From NCBI GenBank assembly GCA_027625915.1, contig JANTQA010000032.1, positions 5,084,001 through 5,148,000 on the forward strand: 64,000 nucleotides of DNA. The letters are read 5' to 3'. A program made the position numbers and the translations under genes. Shown here piece after piece: positions 11,931 through 22,999 of this stretch; the stretch's first letter is position 1; each line of letters begins with the position of its first letter. The notes beneath the pieces were generated by a model. It ran no database searches. It saw nothing but the letters and a program-made list of their open reading frames with translations, and was not told the DNA's origin. This DNA is from Anaeramoeba flamelloides. Taxonomy: Eukaryota > Metamonada > Anaeramoebidae.

Positions 11931-12127
11931 CAGTCAGTTTCACTTTTAAGGCACAAACTTTCAACGAAATTTAAGGCACAAAAAAAAATCTCAAATAAAA
12001 GCACAAAATTCAAATTCTAGTAAAAATAAATTGTAAAAAAAAATTCCAAATTTTTTGCCTTAATTTGAGATTTTTCTTGTGCCTTAAATTTCATTGAAAG
12101 TTTGTGCCTTAAAAGTGAAAATGACTG
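11931..12127. mobile_element. Palindromic MITE family 1, copy 5
   Basis: A 197-bp fold-back element with intact CAGTCAGTTTCAC tip and TA target duplications at 11929-11930 and 12128-12129. Plus-oriented centre. Nearly all of the arm-to-arm pairing is retained. Confidence 0.85.
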
Positions 12128-13549
12128 TATATCAATTTATATATTAGCCAATTTAACTAATTGTGGTATGGGTGATTCAATAAATGAATATTTGGTAGAA
12201 CCCAACTTACACCTTATCAATTAAATTGAGATCTATTAAGCAATTTTTTTTTTTCTTCAAGGTTTTGGAAAGTTTTTTTCTGATTTTCAAAAAAAGGAAA
12301 ATAAAATTTTGAAAAATAATTTTCAATTTTGAAAAATTTTTTTAAACGAATTGTTTTGTTCTATTCACAATAATCATTATAACAATTCAATTCATTTTTG
12401 GCAGAACAAAATTGGTTTTGAATTTCGAGGATAAAATTAACTAATCCCAAAAGATCTTCAATAAAATTTTATTTTGAAAAATCGAATTTCATCTTAAACC
12501 AAAAACCAATTTTCTTTGTAATATTTTATAAATGGCTTTAAAACTTTGATTATTATAACTATCCTTCTTAAAAAATACAATTATTTTTTAATCATGTTAA
12601 ATATATCAATTTTTTGGTTAACCAAAAGTTTTATCTCAAAAAAGAACAAAAATCTTTATATTAATATTACTGGTAACAAAGACTTGTTATAGTATAATAA
12701 TGATGAAAATGACAATAAATAGGGTAAAATTTTGTTAAATTGTGAGAAATAAAATGAATTTAATAGTTTTCTTTTTCAGAAAAAATGAAAAAAAAAATTG
12801 ATCTCAATGAAAAAAATTTCTTTTCTGGGTTTCTTATTCGATCAGAATTTTTTGACACTTGGCATATACAAAATTTGTAAGTAGAGAATACCACCAATAA
12901 CATATTTTAAAATTTTGCCTTGTTGTTGTAGAAGACTGATCCCTTAAATCTTTTTTCAAGCATGAAAAAAACAATTATCTGTGTTACGAAGCAAATGGGT
13001 CAAAAATTCAGAGAATTAAAAGGGGGGGTTAAAAGGGGAAAACAATTCATCATTGCGAGAATTACTAATGGAAGAATTTTTCAAACATAATAAAATTCAA
13101 GTTGAATTTTTTTTTAAAGGAAAAGAAAAGAAAAAAAATAATGAAAAATTGAAAGGGTTAAATATCTAGAAAAAACATCTTTATTTGAAATATGTTTTTA
13201 AAGTTACTTTTTGGTTTAAATGTAAATAATTAGTGCTTTTATTGAAAAGTTTAAAAAAATAAAAAAATCTTTGAAAATTTTACCAATAAAACGAAAACAT
13301 AGAAGACATGAATAAGATATTAAGAAGTTTCTTTTCTCAGAATAAGAAAGTCCTATTCAGAAAAAGAAAAGAAAAGAAAAGAAAAGAAAAAAATGAAGAA
13401 AAGAAAAATGAAGAATAAGCCGAATAAAAAGGAAAAACCTTCTTAATTATCCGGTGAGAATAATGGAACTCTCGGGAATTTTATAGAGTAACTGTTTATG
13501 TTTTTTTCATAAAATTCAAGTTTTGGAGGATTAGGATCAAAAAATGCAT

Positions 13550-14249
13550 TTATTTTTTTTTACGTGTTTTTAATTTATGAACATAAAAATCAAGTTCGGC
13601 ACCTTCAAGAATATAACCATCACAGCGACCACATTGACCTGGTCTTGAACTGATCGATGCAAATAGTTTTCCCTTTTTAAATTGATCGACAAGTTGTTTG
13701 CTGATTACGTGCCCTTCTCTTCTTTTAACTTTCTTTTGGATGTATTTCTTCATTTTCTTTTTTCTTTCGTTTTTGTTTTTCCATTGTTGTCTCTTTTTTG
13801 AATCCAAATATTGAATTTTCAAAATGAACAAGTGTTTAATTTTTGTTTTGTTTTATTTTGTTTTGTTTTGTTTTGTTTGTTGTGCAATAGGAAAAAAGAA
13901 AAAGAAAAATTTAAAACAATAGGTTGAAAAAATTAAAAATAGGAAATAAAGAAAGACAAATATTACAATTTGTTTTGGGTTAAGTTCTTCTTTTTTTTCT
14001 TCAGTTTCCTTTTCTTTTTTTTTTTTTTCTTCACCTTTTTTGATTTTTTTATCACCAATGTTTTCACCATAAAATTGTTTGTACCATTGCTTAAATGGTG
14101 TGGCGTCAATTACAACAATAGCTCCTTTAACAAGAGTTTTGGTTCTAACCAATTCATTGTTTGATGCATTATAAACAACATCTAAGATTCTTGTTTTTCT
14201 TGAGATTGCTTTTTGTTTTTAAAAATTTTTTTTTTTATTTTGGTTGTTT

Positions 14250-14282
<33 letters not shown>

Positions 14283-14680
14283 AAAATTCATAATCAGAAA
14301 AAAAAATTCAGAATTAAAATTTTTATTCAATTCAAAATTTAAGAGACAATTTAAGAAAGTTTTTTTGTAAGAGAAAGAAAAATATAAAAAACAAAATAAA
14401 AAGCAAAACATAACAAAAAAGTAAAAAAAAATTTATTTTTCAAAAAAAAAGAATGATCTTGTAACAAACCTTCAGATCCCCAAGACCAATTACCAGAGTC
14501 AAGACGAAGTGCTCTATATTTGGTATTTCCACCATGAGTTCTTACTGGTCTGATCAATTTTGGTCCAAGTTTGGTATTTGCGGGTGGTCTTCCGATTCTG
14601 GCTTGTCTTTTTGATCTCCACTTCTTTCTTTTTCCGCCAGTTAATTTTCTTTTTTTGTCTTTTGCTCTTGAAATACCCAT
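13550..14680 (-). CDS. RPS8: 40S ribosomal protein eS8, three exons
   Basis: Exons on the minus strand: 14680-14470, 14208-13967 and 13792-13550, with introns of 261 and 174 bp. All junctions have GT and AG ends and keep frame (phase 1, then phase 0). The joined protein is 231 residues. It begins [20 protein letters not shown], continues [10 protein letters not shown] and [17 protein letters not shown], reads through the first splice into [20 protein letters not shown], and ends [16 protein letters not shown] ... HKLKTRKKK. These are hallmark eS8 blocks of the small ribosomal subunit. It is about 23 residues longer than the human protein because of a K/E-rich insertion (exon 2 end, after QFYGENIG). 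The second acceptor (CAAAAAAG) lacks a pyrimidine tract and is the least certain junction. A very long T-run lies in intron 1. Confidence 0.95.
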
Positions 14681-17043
14681 CTAAAATAAAATTAGTAAAA
14701 TTGTTGAAGAAATATCTAAAAAAAATGATTAATCATATTATTTAATTGGATTTTATTGTCTTTTACAAATAAGATCAGGATAAGGCCGGGTTAGGTAATG
14801 ATAGGGTGGGTTTTAGTTGTTATTGTTGGGAATAATGCCCAAGATTTGAAAAAAAAAATAATTAAAATGAGGCATTGGACTTGGTTATCTTGTTTTAAGG
14901 TGGGAAAATTTATTACACTTCATTTGAGTAGTTTAAACTGGACATCAAACAAAATTTTGTTTGTATTTCGAAAGGATGATTTCAACCTTTTAATAATCGC
15001 ACGATTTTAGTTTATACAATACTACGAATCATAAAATAATCTTTTTGATTTTTCCTCTCACAATTATTAAAAACCATTAGAAACTTTCGTGTCCTGGAAA
15101 ATAATCGAGACACTCTTCAATAATATAAAAAATTCAATTTGACCAATTTTAAACTTGAAAAAATATAATTTTTTGATTCAAATAACAGTTCAAATTAATT
15201 TTATCTTTTTATGGAAAAAAAAATACAAAAAAATTGGAAAAAAATAATTTCAACCCATTTTGAATTGATAATATTTGAAATTTTATAATTGCCCCTTTAA
15301 TAATCCATACGTGCTGATGAAATTCAGCATTTCAAAATAAAAGGCTAGTTTCTTTTTTTCAAAAAGACCTATTCCTTAAATGATATAGGAACTGATGATA
15401 AACAATAATTAAATCAGATATTATTTTCTAAAAGTTCCACCATTAAAAAATATATTCTAAAAACGAAATATCAAATTTGAAAAATCTTAGAAAAAATCGA
15501 GTTTTTTTTTTTTTGTTTTTTTTTTTTTTACTCTGGAACTTCCCAGCCTATGAAAATAATCTTAAAATCTTGATATCTGAATTAAAAAATATATATATAT
15601 CAAATATATTAAAAAATAATAATATTTTTTATATTATTATAAAAAAGATTCAACATATTTATTGCCACTATTTGATCATAGACTAATTTTTGGGTCTTTA
15701 TTAACATTTCTAAATAAACATTTAGGAATTCGGCCAAATTAGTGGAATCAAAAACAACTTCGTTCAAAAATAAAAACAAAAAAATTTTTTTTTTTCATGA
15801 ATTATATTTTTCTAATTATTTTTAAATAAAACATTGCAAAAAACCCTGAGAAAAATAGGAAAACTTTTAAACATCATTTATTCCAAATTTTTTTAAGTGC
15901 CCAAAAGATCTAAGAGTAAAGCTTCAAAAATGACTTGAAATTTGGTATAATTTTGGTTAATGAATTAGTTGTTGAATTGGATCAATAAGAAAAAAAGTAC
16001 ATGAGTTTTACATTAAAAAATGGATTATTATAGCTGTGCATCCATTATTTTAATCACTGTAGGAATGAAATTTTTGAAAATATTTTTTAATTTTGTCAAT
16101 TTTTTTAACTTTTTTTTTATGTTAAAATTTCTCAATTGAGATCTTGTGAATTTTTTTTTTTTTTTTTTTGAATATTATCAACCAAAATAATGGTAGTTAA
16201 ATAAATAAAGTGTAAATATTTTCATTTCATTTTCCTTTTCATTTTTCTTTTTAAAATAAGATATTTTCAAGGGATAGCATTCGGTGATCAAAATAATGCC
16301 CTCGCAACAGCTATTACCCGTGTTTCAAAATAAACTCCGCACTTAGTTTTCTTCTTGTCGTATGGTAAAATATAATTAACTAGACAGTGGTATACCAAAT
16401 TTCAAATCAATTTTGAAGGTAAACTCCTTGAAATTAGTAGTAAATTTTAAATTCGGGATGCAGTTTGTTGAAAATTTTTCCTAATTTTTTCTTTTTTTTG
16501 TGATTTTTGTGTTTTGCTAAAATATCAAAAAATTTTGATTAATTTTTTGAGATAAATTTTCTGATTCGATCCCATATTTTTAGGATTTCTTTTTAGAATA
16601 ATAGAACTTTAAGAAAGCTAAAACGATAATTATGCTGTGTTTAATTGTCAGTTTCTTTGAACAGTTAGTGTATAAGTCTTATATAACAAAAAAAAAAAAA
16701 AAAAAACATGATTTTTGGTTTGTAATACGGATTAAATTTTTCAACACACACTGTTTTGGTAATACTAATTTGTATTGTCTTTTTTTATTGGGTATACCTT
16801 GTAGACTTTGGGTGGACACAAAATCCTTCAAAGAAGAATTTTGAATTGTAAAATATAAAAATTAAGTGGAATTTTATCCGATTGGGAATTCAAATAACTG
16901 TAATAAATGGGAATTCATTTTCAATCCAAAGCTCTTCTTTTTCAAATACACGTATTTTGAAAAATTTATTTTTATTCTTTGTACTTTTTAATCACTTTAT
17001 CTTGAATGTTTATTATTTAAATGTTTCTAATATATTGTTTTTA

Positions 17044-17246
17044 CTTTTTGTTTCAAAATAAATTGAATAGAATTTTTATTCAATTTTCCAAAAAAAAAAA
17101 ACTCCCATGAATTAAAATAAATCTTCAAAGACCCCTATTCTAAAAAGATAAATTAATAAATATAAGCATTTTTTTAGATTATAAAAAAATTCCCTTATTT
17201 CAAAAATCTTATTTTCAAAATCTAAATGTAAATTTGGATCTTTTTA
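17044..17246. mobile_element. MITE family 2, degraded copy
   Basis: Follows a TA at 17042-17043 and begins CTTTTTGTTTCAAAATAAAT with the TTTTTATTCAATTTTCC block of the family arm. The right end (GGATCTTTTTA) abuts the next copy at 17247, which seems to have inserted at or near its terminus. Confidence 0.5.
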
Positions 17247-17470
17247 CTCTTAATGTTAAATAAGAAGAACAAAATTTTCATTCGTCGTTCCATAAAATCA
17301 CATTTCCAAGTAATAAAATAAATTATCAAAAGTTTACAATTCTCAAAGGCAAATTAAGAATTTAAACTACTTTTCAGAATTAAAAATTTGAAATCGTTTT
17401 ACTTCGATTTAGAAATTATAATTTTGAAAGTTGATTCAAAAATTTGTTCCATTTATTTTGCAACAAATAG
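17247..17470. mobile_element. MITE family 2, copy B
   Basis: A 224-bp element flanked by TA at 17245-17246 and 17471-17472. The right arm (TTTGTTCCATTTATTTTGCA) matches other copies closely. The left arm is more worn (CTCTTAATGTTAAATAAG). Confidence 0.65.
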
Positions 17471-17489
17471 TATTTGGAAATTAAGTGTA

Positions 17490-17941
17490 CTATTTGTTGA
17501 AAAATAAAATCAACAATATTTTCAATCAGTTTTTCGAAAAATGGATTTAGAAATCAGACAACATTTCAAATTATTCATTAAGAAAAGAAGTTTAAATAAT
17601 TACTATTAATTGCAAAATAAAAAGATCAAAATTTTCATTTAGCTTACCAAGAAAACCGTCTATCCAAGAATTTAAAAATAAATAGTCAAAGACCCCAATC
17701 CTAAAAGGAAAATTAATAATTTCAGTTAATTATTCGAATTAAAAATTTGAAAATGTTTCATGATGTAACAAGTCTTTTTTGGAAAGCTGAATGAAAATTT
17801 TGTTCCATTTATTTTGCAATAAATAGTAATCTATCTTTTTTAGAATTGGGGATTTTGGTTATCTGTTTTTAATTTTTGAGGAATGTAATTCTTTTGAAAA
17901 GACAAATGAATAGTTTGATCTTTTTATCTTACAATTAACAG
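17490..17941. mobile_element. MITE family 2, outer copy split by a nested copy
   Basis: The left arm begins CTATTTGTTGAAAAATAAAA after TA at 17488-17489. The right arm ends TTTATCTTACAATTAACAG at 17941, followed by TA. Removing the nested element (17603-17826) and one TA leaves about 226 bp, the standard family length, so one copy has jumped into another. Confidence 0.7.
17603..17826. mobile_element. MITE family 2, copy C (nested)
   Basis: A 224-bp copy flanked by TA at 17601-17602 and 17827-17828. It has well-preserved arms (CTATTAATTGCAAAATAAAA and its inverse) and is younger than the copy that contains it. Confidence 0.75.
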
Positions 17942-18796
17942 TACTGTTTAATAATGTTGTATTTTCTTGATTATGATTTTTTTTTCAATTCAAAGAAATG
18001 TTTTTTTCGTTTCTCAAAAATATAATTTTCAAAAATTAAAATCAGTTTTGAGTCACAAAATAGGAAAAAAGAAAATATGAAAAATAATTTGTTTTTGTTG
18101 ATCTTTAAAAAAGATACGACAATTGAAAATATTTTTTGAGAACTTTACGTTAAAAAATTTTAATTTAGTATAACATAAAACAGGTTTAGAGTTATCAAAA
18201 TTGATTGTTTCGTTTAGAAATTCGTTAAATGTTTTAAATTTGTTTTTTATTTTTTTTCTTTTATTGATTTTTTGAAGTCGTTGTTTTAGAAATAAACCCT
18301 CCAACCCAGCACAGTTCCCACGGACGACAAACGATTCAATGGTGCAATTAATTAATCGACTTTCTCCCATTTAAAAGCTTTTTCTTGAATAAATCAATTA
18401 AAGTGGAACGATCAAACTATTTGGAGCGAATGAAGTCTACAAAGTATAATAGTATATCGAAATTTTGGATACTCGAAAGTAGTATGTGTGTTTGTTTTTC
18501 TTTTGTCTTTTTTCTTTTTTCCATTCAAAATTTCATAAAAAATTCTTGAAGAAATTATAATTGTGATACTTTGTTTACTTGTTTAACGAGACCTTGTTTT
18601 GAAGAAACATACCACGTACGTAGCTAAACATTGAATCAACGTCTTTTACGATTGACTCGTTTTTGTTGAAGTAGAAAAAATGATCGAGAAAAGTGTTGTA
18701 AATTTTTATAAAAAGTTTTTTCTTATTTTGTAATTGAGGGGCAACTTTGTGTGTATTACATCAACATTTCATATATGGTGAAATTATGTAAATAAC

Positions 18797-18867
18797 GGGA
18801 TAGTAGTTTAATGGTAGAATGCACGGTTGTGGTCCGTATGACGTAAGTTCGATTCTTGCCTATCCCA
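18797..18867 (+). tRNA. tRNA-His (GTG)
   Basis: Seventy-one bases that fold as a cloverleaf. The acceptor stem GGGATAG pairs with CTATCCC and is followed by discriminator A. The anticodon loop TTGTGGT presents GTG. The T arm is GTAAG-TTCGATT-CTTGC. The D arm is GTTT ... GAAT with AATGGTA. There is no intron and no encoded CCA. The usual extra G at position -1 of tRNA-His is not encoded (the base before is C), so it would be added after transcription as in other eukaryotes. Position 27-43 appears to be a C-A mismatch. Confidence 0.93.
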
Positions 18868-18874
18868 TTTTTTT
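18868..18874 (+). terminator. Pol III T-run terminator of tRNA-His
   Basis: Seven consecutive T residues begin immediately after the discriminator base, the standard RNA polymerase III stop signal. Confidence 0.85.
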
Positions 18875-20490
18875 ATTATTTTTTAATCAACAAGGATCAG
18901 ATGTTCAAGAGACAAACTCTATGTTGAGTATCTTTTTTTTAAAATAAACTTAACGCCCTAAGACGTTGAAGGTGATTGAAATTCAAATTTTTTTAAAAAA
19001 AAAAATTTGATTATTATACTCTTGTCAAATTTATAAAAATCAAGAAAATAGAAACGAATCCTACATAGCCAGCCAAATCCTTAAACTGTGTTGTCTCAAA
19101 AATCATCAATAAAACCCATCCATTAATTTTGAGAAATAATAATTCAAGGATCTAAATTTTCTTCGACTTTTCTTTTCGAATTTTTGGAAAATTCTCTATT
19201 CGTCAAAAATATCATAAGAGAAACAAAAAAATAAGCAATAGGAACAAAAAGAAGGGATATATTTGGATCTGATAATTTGTATATAATTAGAAACAATAAA
19301 GGATGTGAGTAATGGTTTTTAATTTTTAATCAAAACTGATAATATTCTATAAAAATTTGAAAATTTTTTCTTCATTTTTCATTTTGCAAATATTTAGACC
19401 TCAGCTTTGAAAAAAGCATTTTATAGGTTTTAAATGTGTTTTAAGAAACTTTGTAAATTGAGTTGATCTTCAAAATGTTCTTTGTCAAGAGCCATTATCA
19501 GAGTGGAGTTAAAGATTTCAAAAATGGGCAATTGTACAAAAACTATTTATAATTTTTTTTTGAATTTCTCTGTGAACAAAAGTTGTTCCAAATCTAAGTG
19601 AAAATTCAAAAGGTTTCAAAATAGATTTTCTAATCGAAAATATTAATATTATAGGCAAACTCATAGATTAGTTCGAGTTGATCATAAATATTTAAATTTT
19701 TATAAACTATTTCCAAAAAAGAGATGAAATTTTATTATAAAATACCATATTAAACTTTTTTCAAATATTATTTTAACAAATCCAAATTGATTTTGATGAT
19801 AAGACAATTGCTTAATATAAGTCGATTTAAATGTTTATCTGAAAGATTACGATTTTAAAAAAAGGTACCAAAAACCCTTTTCACAATTTTATATGATATA
19901 TTTGAGTGATGAAAACTGGTATTTATTATCTTCTTTTTAAGTAAAAAAAAATCTTTTTCGAAGAGGTTTCGCCCCAAAATATTCCTCAATATAATGGACA
20001 ACATACAACTACATGTTATTGCTTTAAAAACTTGATGTTATCTCAACCATATCAAAAATATTGTACAAAAAAGAAAAAAAAATTGCACTTCTTTTTTAAA
20101 AAGGGGGTGAATTATTGTCAATTTCAAGAATACAGGGGTATCAACTTATTTTGAAATAAACACCAAGCTGAAAAAAAAAAATCCATTTTGAAAAGTTGAA
20201 CCGACCAAAAATAAATCATAGGTAAAAATCAAATCTAATTTATTATATTTTTCAAAAAAAAACATTAAACCACATTTAAGTTGCCCTAAATTAATGTTTT
20301 TATCAGTAATCATTTTTCTCCAAATAAAAGAAAAAAATATAAAACTAAAAAAAAAAAAAACTGGCGTATCCAAAATAATGAAATGAGCTGAAGAAAAAAT
20401 TGTAAAACCAAATTTGTTGAAATTTCAGCAACAATTTTTGATCGATCAAATGATAAGATATCGTCAACTAATGGTATCTGATTTTTCTAT

Positions 20491-21258
20491 TTAAGGGATT
20501 GGTATCACCATAGATTTCTCTATAATCAAAGTATCTTGTAATTGGGTGTAAATGATATTAGTGAACCATGGCTCGAATATCTCTAAAAAATCTATTATAA
20601 ATCTTATTGTACAATAAATTATTACATTTTTTACTAATGATCCCAATTATCAAAAATAAAAAGTATAATTTTGAAATTTTTTTTTATAATTCCTTTTCCA
20701 AATCTAAAAATAGAAACTCAAATAATAGTATTACAGTATTTCATAATTCATATTCAGAACTTCCAAAAGTAACAATTTTTTTAATTTTTTAATTTCAAAG
20801 ATTAACTCAATAATCATCAACATAAAAAACCCAAAAACTGATCCATTTTGTTTCCTTTTTATAAATCTAATTTTAACATCAATATATTTTCAATATAGAA
20901 TAATAAATGTTCAAAAAAATCTATTAGTTTAATTATTTAATCTTGTAAAAAAATTGATTTTTTGAGCACCTAATCTACATTTCTCCACAAATTTAAGAAA
21001 TATATTTTGCAACTTTGGAGTCTTAAGATTGATAATTCAATCTTTAAATTTGTGAAAAATGCCGATTTTTTTAACAAATTGTAAGGAGTTTTTACTAATA
21101 CATTGTATCATTATTAATTGATGATATTAACAACTATTCCGACTTGACTAATCGATTTTTTAGAGACATTTGCACAAGTGTAGCACTAATGTGATTACAC
21201 ACCCAATAACAACATAGTTTGATCTTAGACTTCTGTTTGGGAGACGCTAATTCCTTAA
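20491..21258. mobile_element. long-TIR DNA element, family 4, copy 1 (TTAA-flanked)
   Basis: Bounded by TTAA at 20491-20494 and 21255-21258. The left ~110 bp (TTAAGGGATTGGTATCACC ...) pairs with the right ~110 bp when inverted. For instance, the right arm has GATTTTTTAGAGACATTTG and ACACCCAATAAC, and the left arm has their inverse around 20540-20600. Degraded complementarity continues further inward. A second copy lies at 52166-52878. TTAA duplication is typical of piggyBac-type elements, but no transposase is present, so the assignment is tentative. Confidence 0.7.
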
Positions 21259-22409
21259 ATGGGATTAAATTTCAACTGTTTTTGTTTTTTCGCAATTCTT
21301 CAAGATTACTTAACCTCGGAATTCTTCTCTCACCCAACATATACTCACCAAAAAGATTCATACAAATAAAAAAAGTTGATGTATTCGAATTGATGTTTTT
21401 AAAAATCTTTGAAAAAGTAGAAAAGCAAAAGGAAGGGGTAATTTTTTCCCCTCCTTTTGCCAAATAAACCCTTCCAAAAGATCTCATTTTGAAGAACAAT
21501 AAATTAGTGTAATTCTTAAATTTCACTTTTAGTATTCCCATTAAGAACTACGTTGGCAATTGATCAATTTGTCTCAACACCTTTTGACCCAATCTCATTT
21601 AAAACACAGAGTAATGATCTTGGAAATATTTTCCAATTTGGATCAAAAAATCATTTTATGTAATTTTTTTAATGAAAAATCAAAAAGAAATTTTGAGATA
21701 CGTGAACTCGAACACCTTGTTAAGGAACGTGAAAATGAAAAAGAAAAATAATCACGATTTTTTAACATTATAAAAAACGAAGATCAGTCCAAACAAACCA
21801 AAAAAACAACTCTAACTTTCGAAGATCACAATTCTCTAAGATTTTTGAATGTTGGGTTCCTTGTTTTGTTCTAGTAATTCGTAAACCAGATTAATTGACA
21901 ACAAAGACGTTGAGTGTTTCTCTTGTTTTTTGTTTGGTTCTTGTTGTTTTTCCTTGAATAAATCTCCCCACCATGACTAAGAGGAGATTGTCTCCTCGAA
22001 TTGTTTTTGGAACAACATGATCCATGTTAAACACAAAAAATATTGTTTTTTTTTATATTTCTTTGTCAAAGTTTTCTTCGTTTCGATCTTTTCTCTCAAA
22101 ACCCAATTGGTGTATCGAGGAAAATTGGAGTGGTGTGTTGTGGGAAAGATTTGGTGGTTCTTTGCATTCAAGGATCTTTTGAAAATTAAATTTGCAAAAA
22201 TTAGTCAGTTTTTTTTATTTTTAAAAAAAAAATATTGTGTCAGTTGAGAAAAAATGATCTTTCGATTTTTGTAAATGTGGATTTTAGTGGATTTGATACA
22301 ATACCAAATACACTATCGTACATATTAACCAATTTGTTCTTTGTTTGGAAATAAAAAAGAACCTTTCAACAATAATTCATCAAAATTTTTCAATTTTCTC
22401 CATTTTGAA

Positions 22410-22515
22410 CTTTTAGGTTTAAGTGGCAAACCTTCTCATCTTCTCTCACAGATCACAAATAAATCAAAGAAGCAGCCAATCATCATCTCCAGGTTTGCCA
22501 CCTCAACCTAAAAAG
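22410..22515. repeat. inverted repeat with 24-bp arms
   Basis: Left arm 22410-22433 (CTTTTAGGTTTAAGTGGCAA ...) pairs with right arm 22491-22515 (AGGTTTGCCACCTCAACCTA ...) with few mismatches, around a loop of about 57 bp rich in TC and CA. It lies about 490 bp upstream of the reverse transcriptase start. It could be a small MITE or a structured 5-prime element; nothing decides between them. Confidence 0.7.
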
Positions 22516-22999
22516 TTATTTTCTCCAAAAGCTGTTTTTTCGCAATTATCTTTGTCATTTTGAGATACGCTGAGAGACAACTCGAGTTAAAAAATTTCTT
22601 TTTTTTCTACTTACATCTCATTGAATAAATAATTGTCAGAGTTACTAACCGACAAAATCATCTTTTATCACACGGGGCATCAAATTTCAATACCAAGCAT
22701 ACTCCTTAATTTCGATGTATGATTTGTTTGGATTTCAAATTTCGAAATTTGTTATGAAGTCCAAGCTTCTACGGTAAAAAAAAAATGTAAATGAATAATT
22801 GAAGAACGAGAATTTTTTTATTGACAAAATAGCTGTTTAAAGTAAAAACCAATAGGGTTTAATCAGAAGATAAAAAAGGAATAATAAAGAAAATAAAAGT
22901 AGAAAAACAAAACAAAAAGAAACGAAAAACATTTTTTTAAAGATCAATTTCTGTATTCTTTTACCAAAACCCAAATTAAAAATAACAATTCTTTGTTTA

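Larger units (their letters stand above)
7499..13549. other. gene-free region rich in transposon remnants
   Basis: No gene was recognised. The region holds a GATA microsatellite (8023-8084), three palindromic MITE copies (8465-8660, about 10909-11105, 11931-12127), a dispersed repeat (8795-8930 and 9425-9560) and a TIR element with ATCGCGAT arrays (8961-10225). The remainder, including 12130-13549, is AT-rich sequence with no visible structure. Confidence 0.6.
14681..18796. other. intergenic region with a MITE cluster
   Basis: From 14681 to about 17040 nothing was recognised beyond AT-rich DNA and homopolymer runs. From 17044 to 17941 it is a cluster of family-2 MITEs, including one nested in another. 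A 105-codon minus-strand frame at 18053-18370 has an unusually balanced first third but no recognisable motif, so it is not called as a gene. The stretch 18380-18796 upstream of the tRNA has no clear signal. Confidence 0.5.
18875..22999. other. intergenic region between tRNA-His and the reverse transcriptase gene
   Basis: Contains a long-TIR element (20491-21258) and a hairpin (22410-22515). Short frames around 21219-21751 and 21977-22247 on both strands have no recognisable motif and are not called. The 22520-22999 stretch should carry the promoter of the reverse transcriptase gene; no specific element could be identified. Confidence 0.5.

Noticed and set aside
18053-18370. Minus-strand 105-codon frame beginning MGESRLINCTIESFVV
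   Set aside because: The first 30 codons look protein-like, but the rest is low-complexity and no family or splice partner could be recognised. Left uncalled.
21219-21751. Overlapping frames on both strands next to the long-TIR element
   Set aside because: No motif, no consistent codon pattern and no splice joining that gives a longer product.
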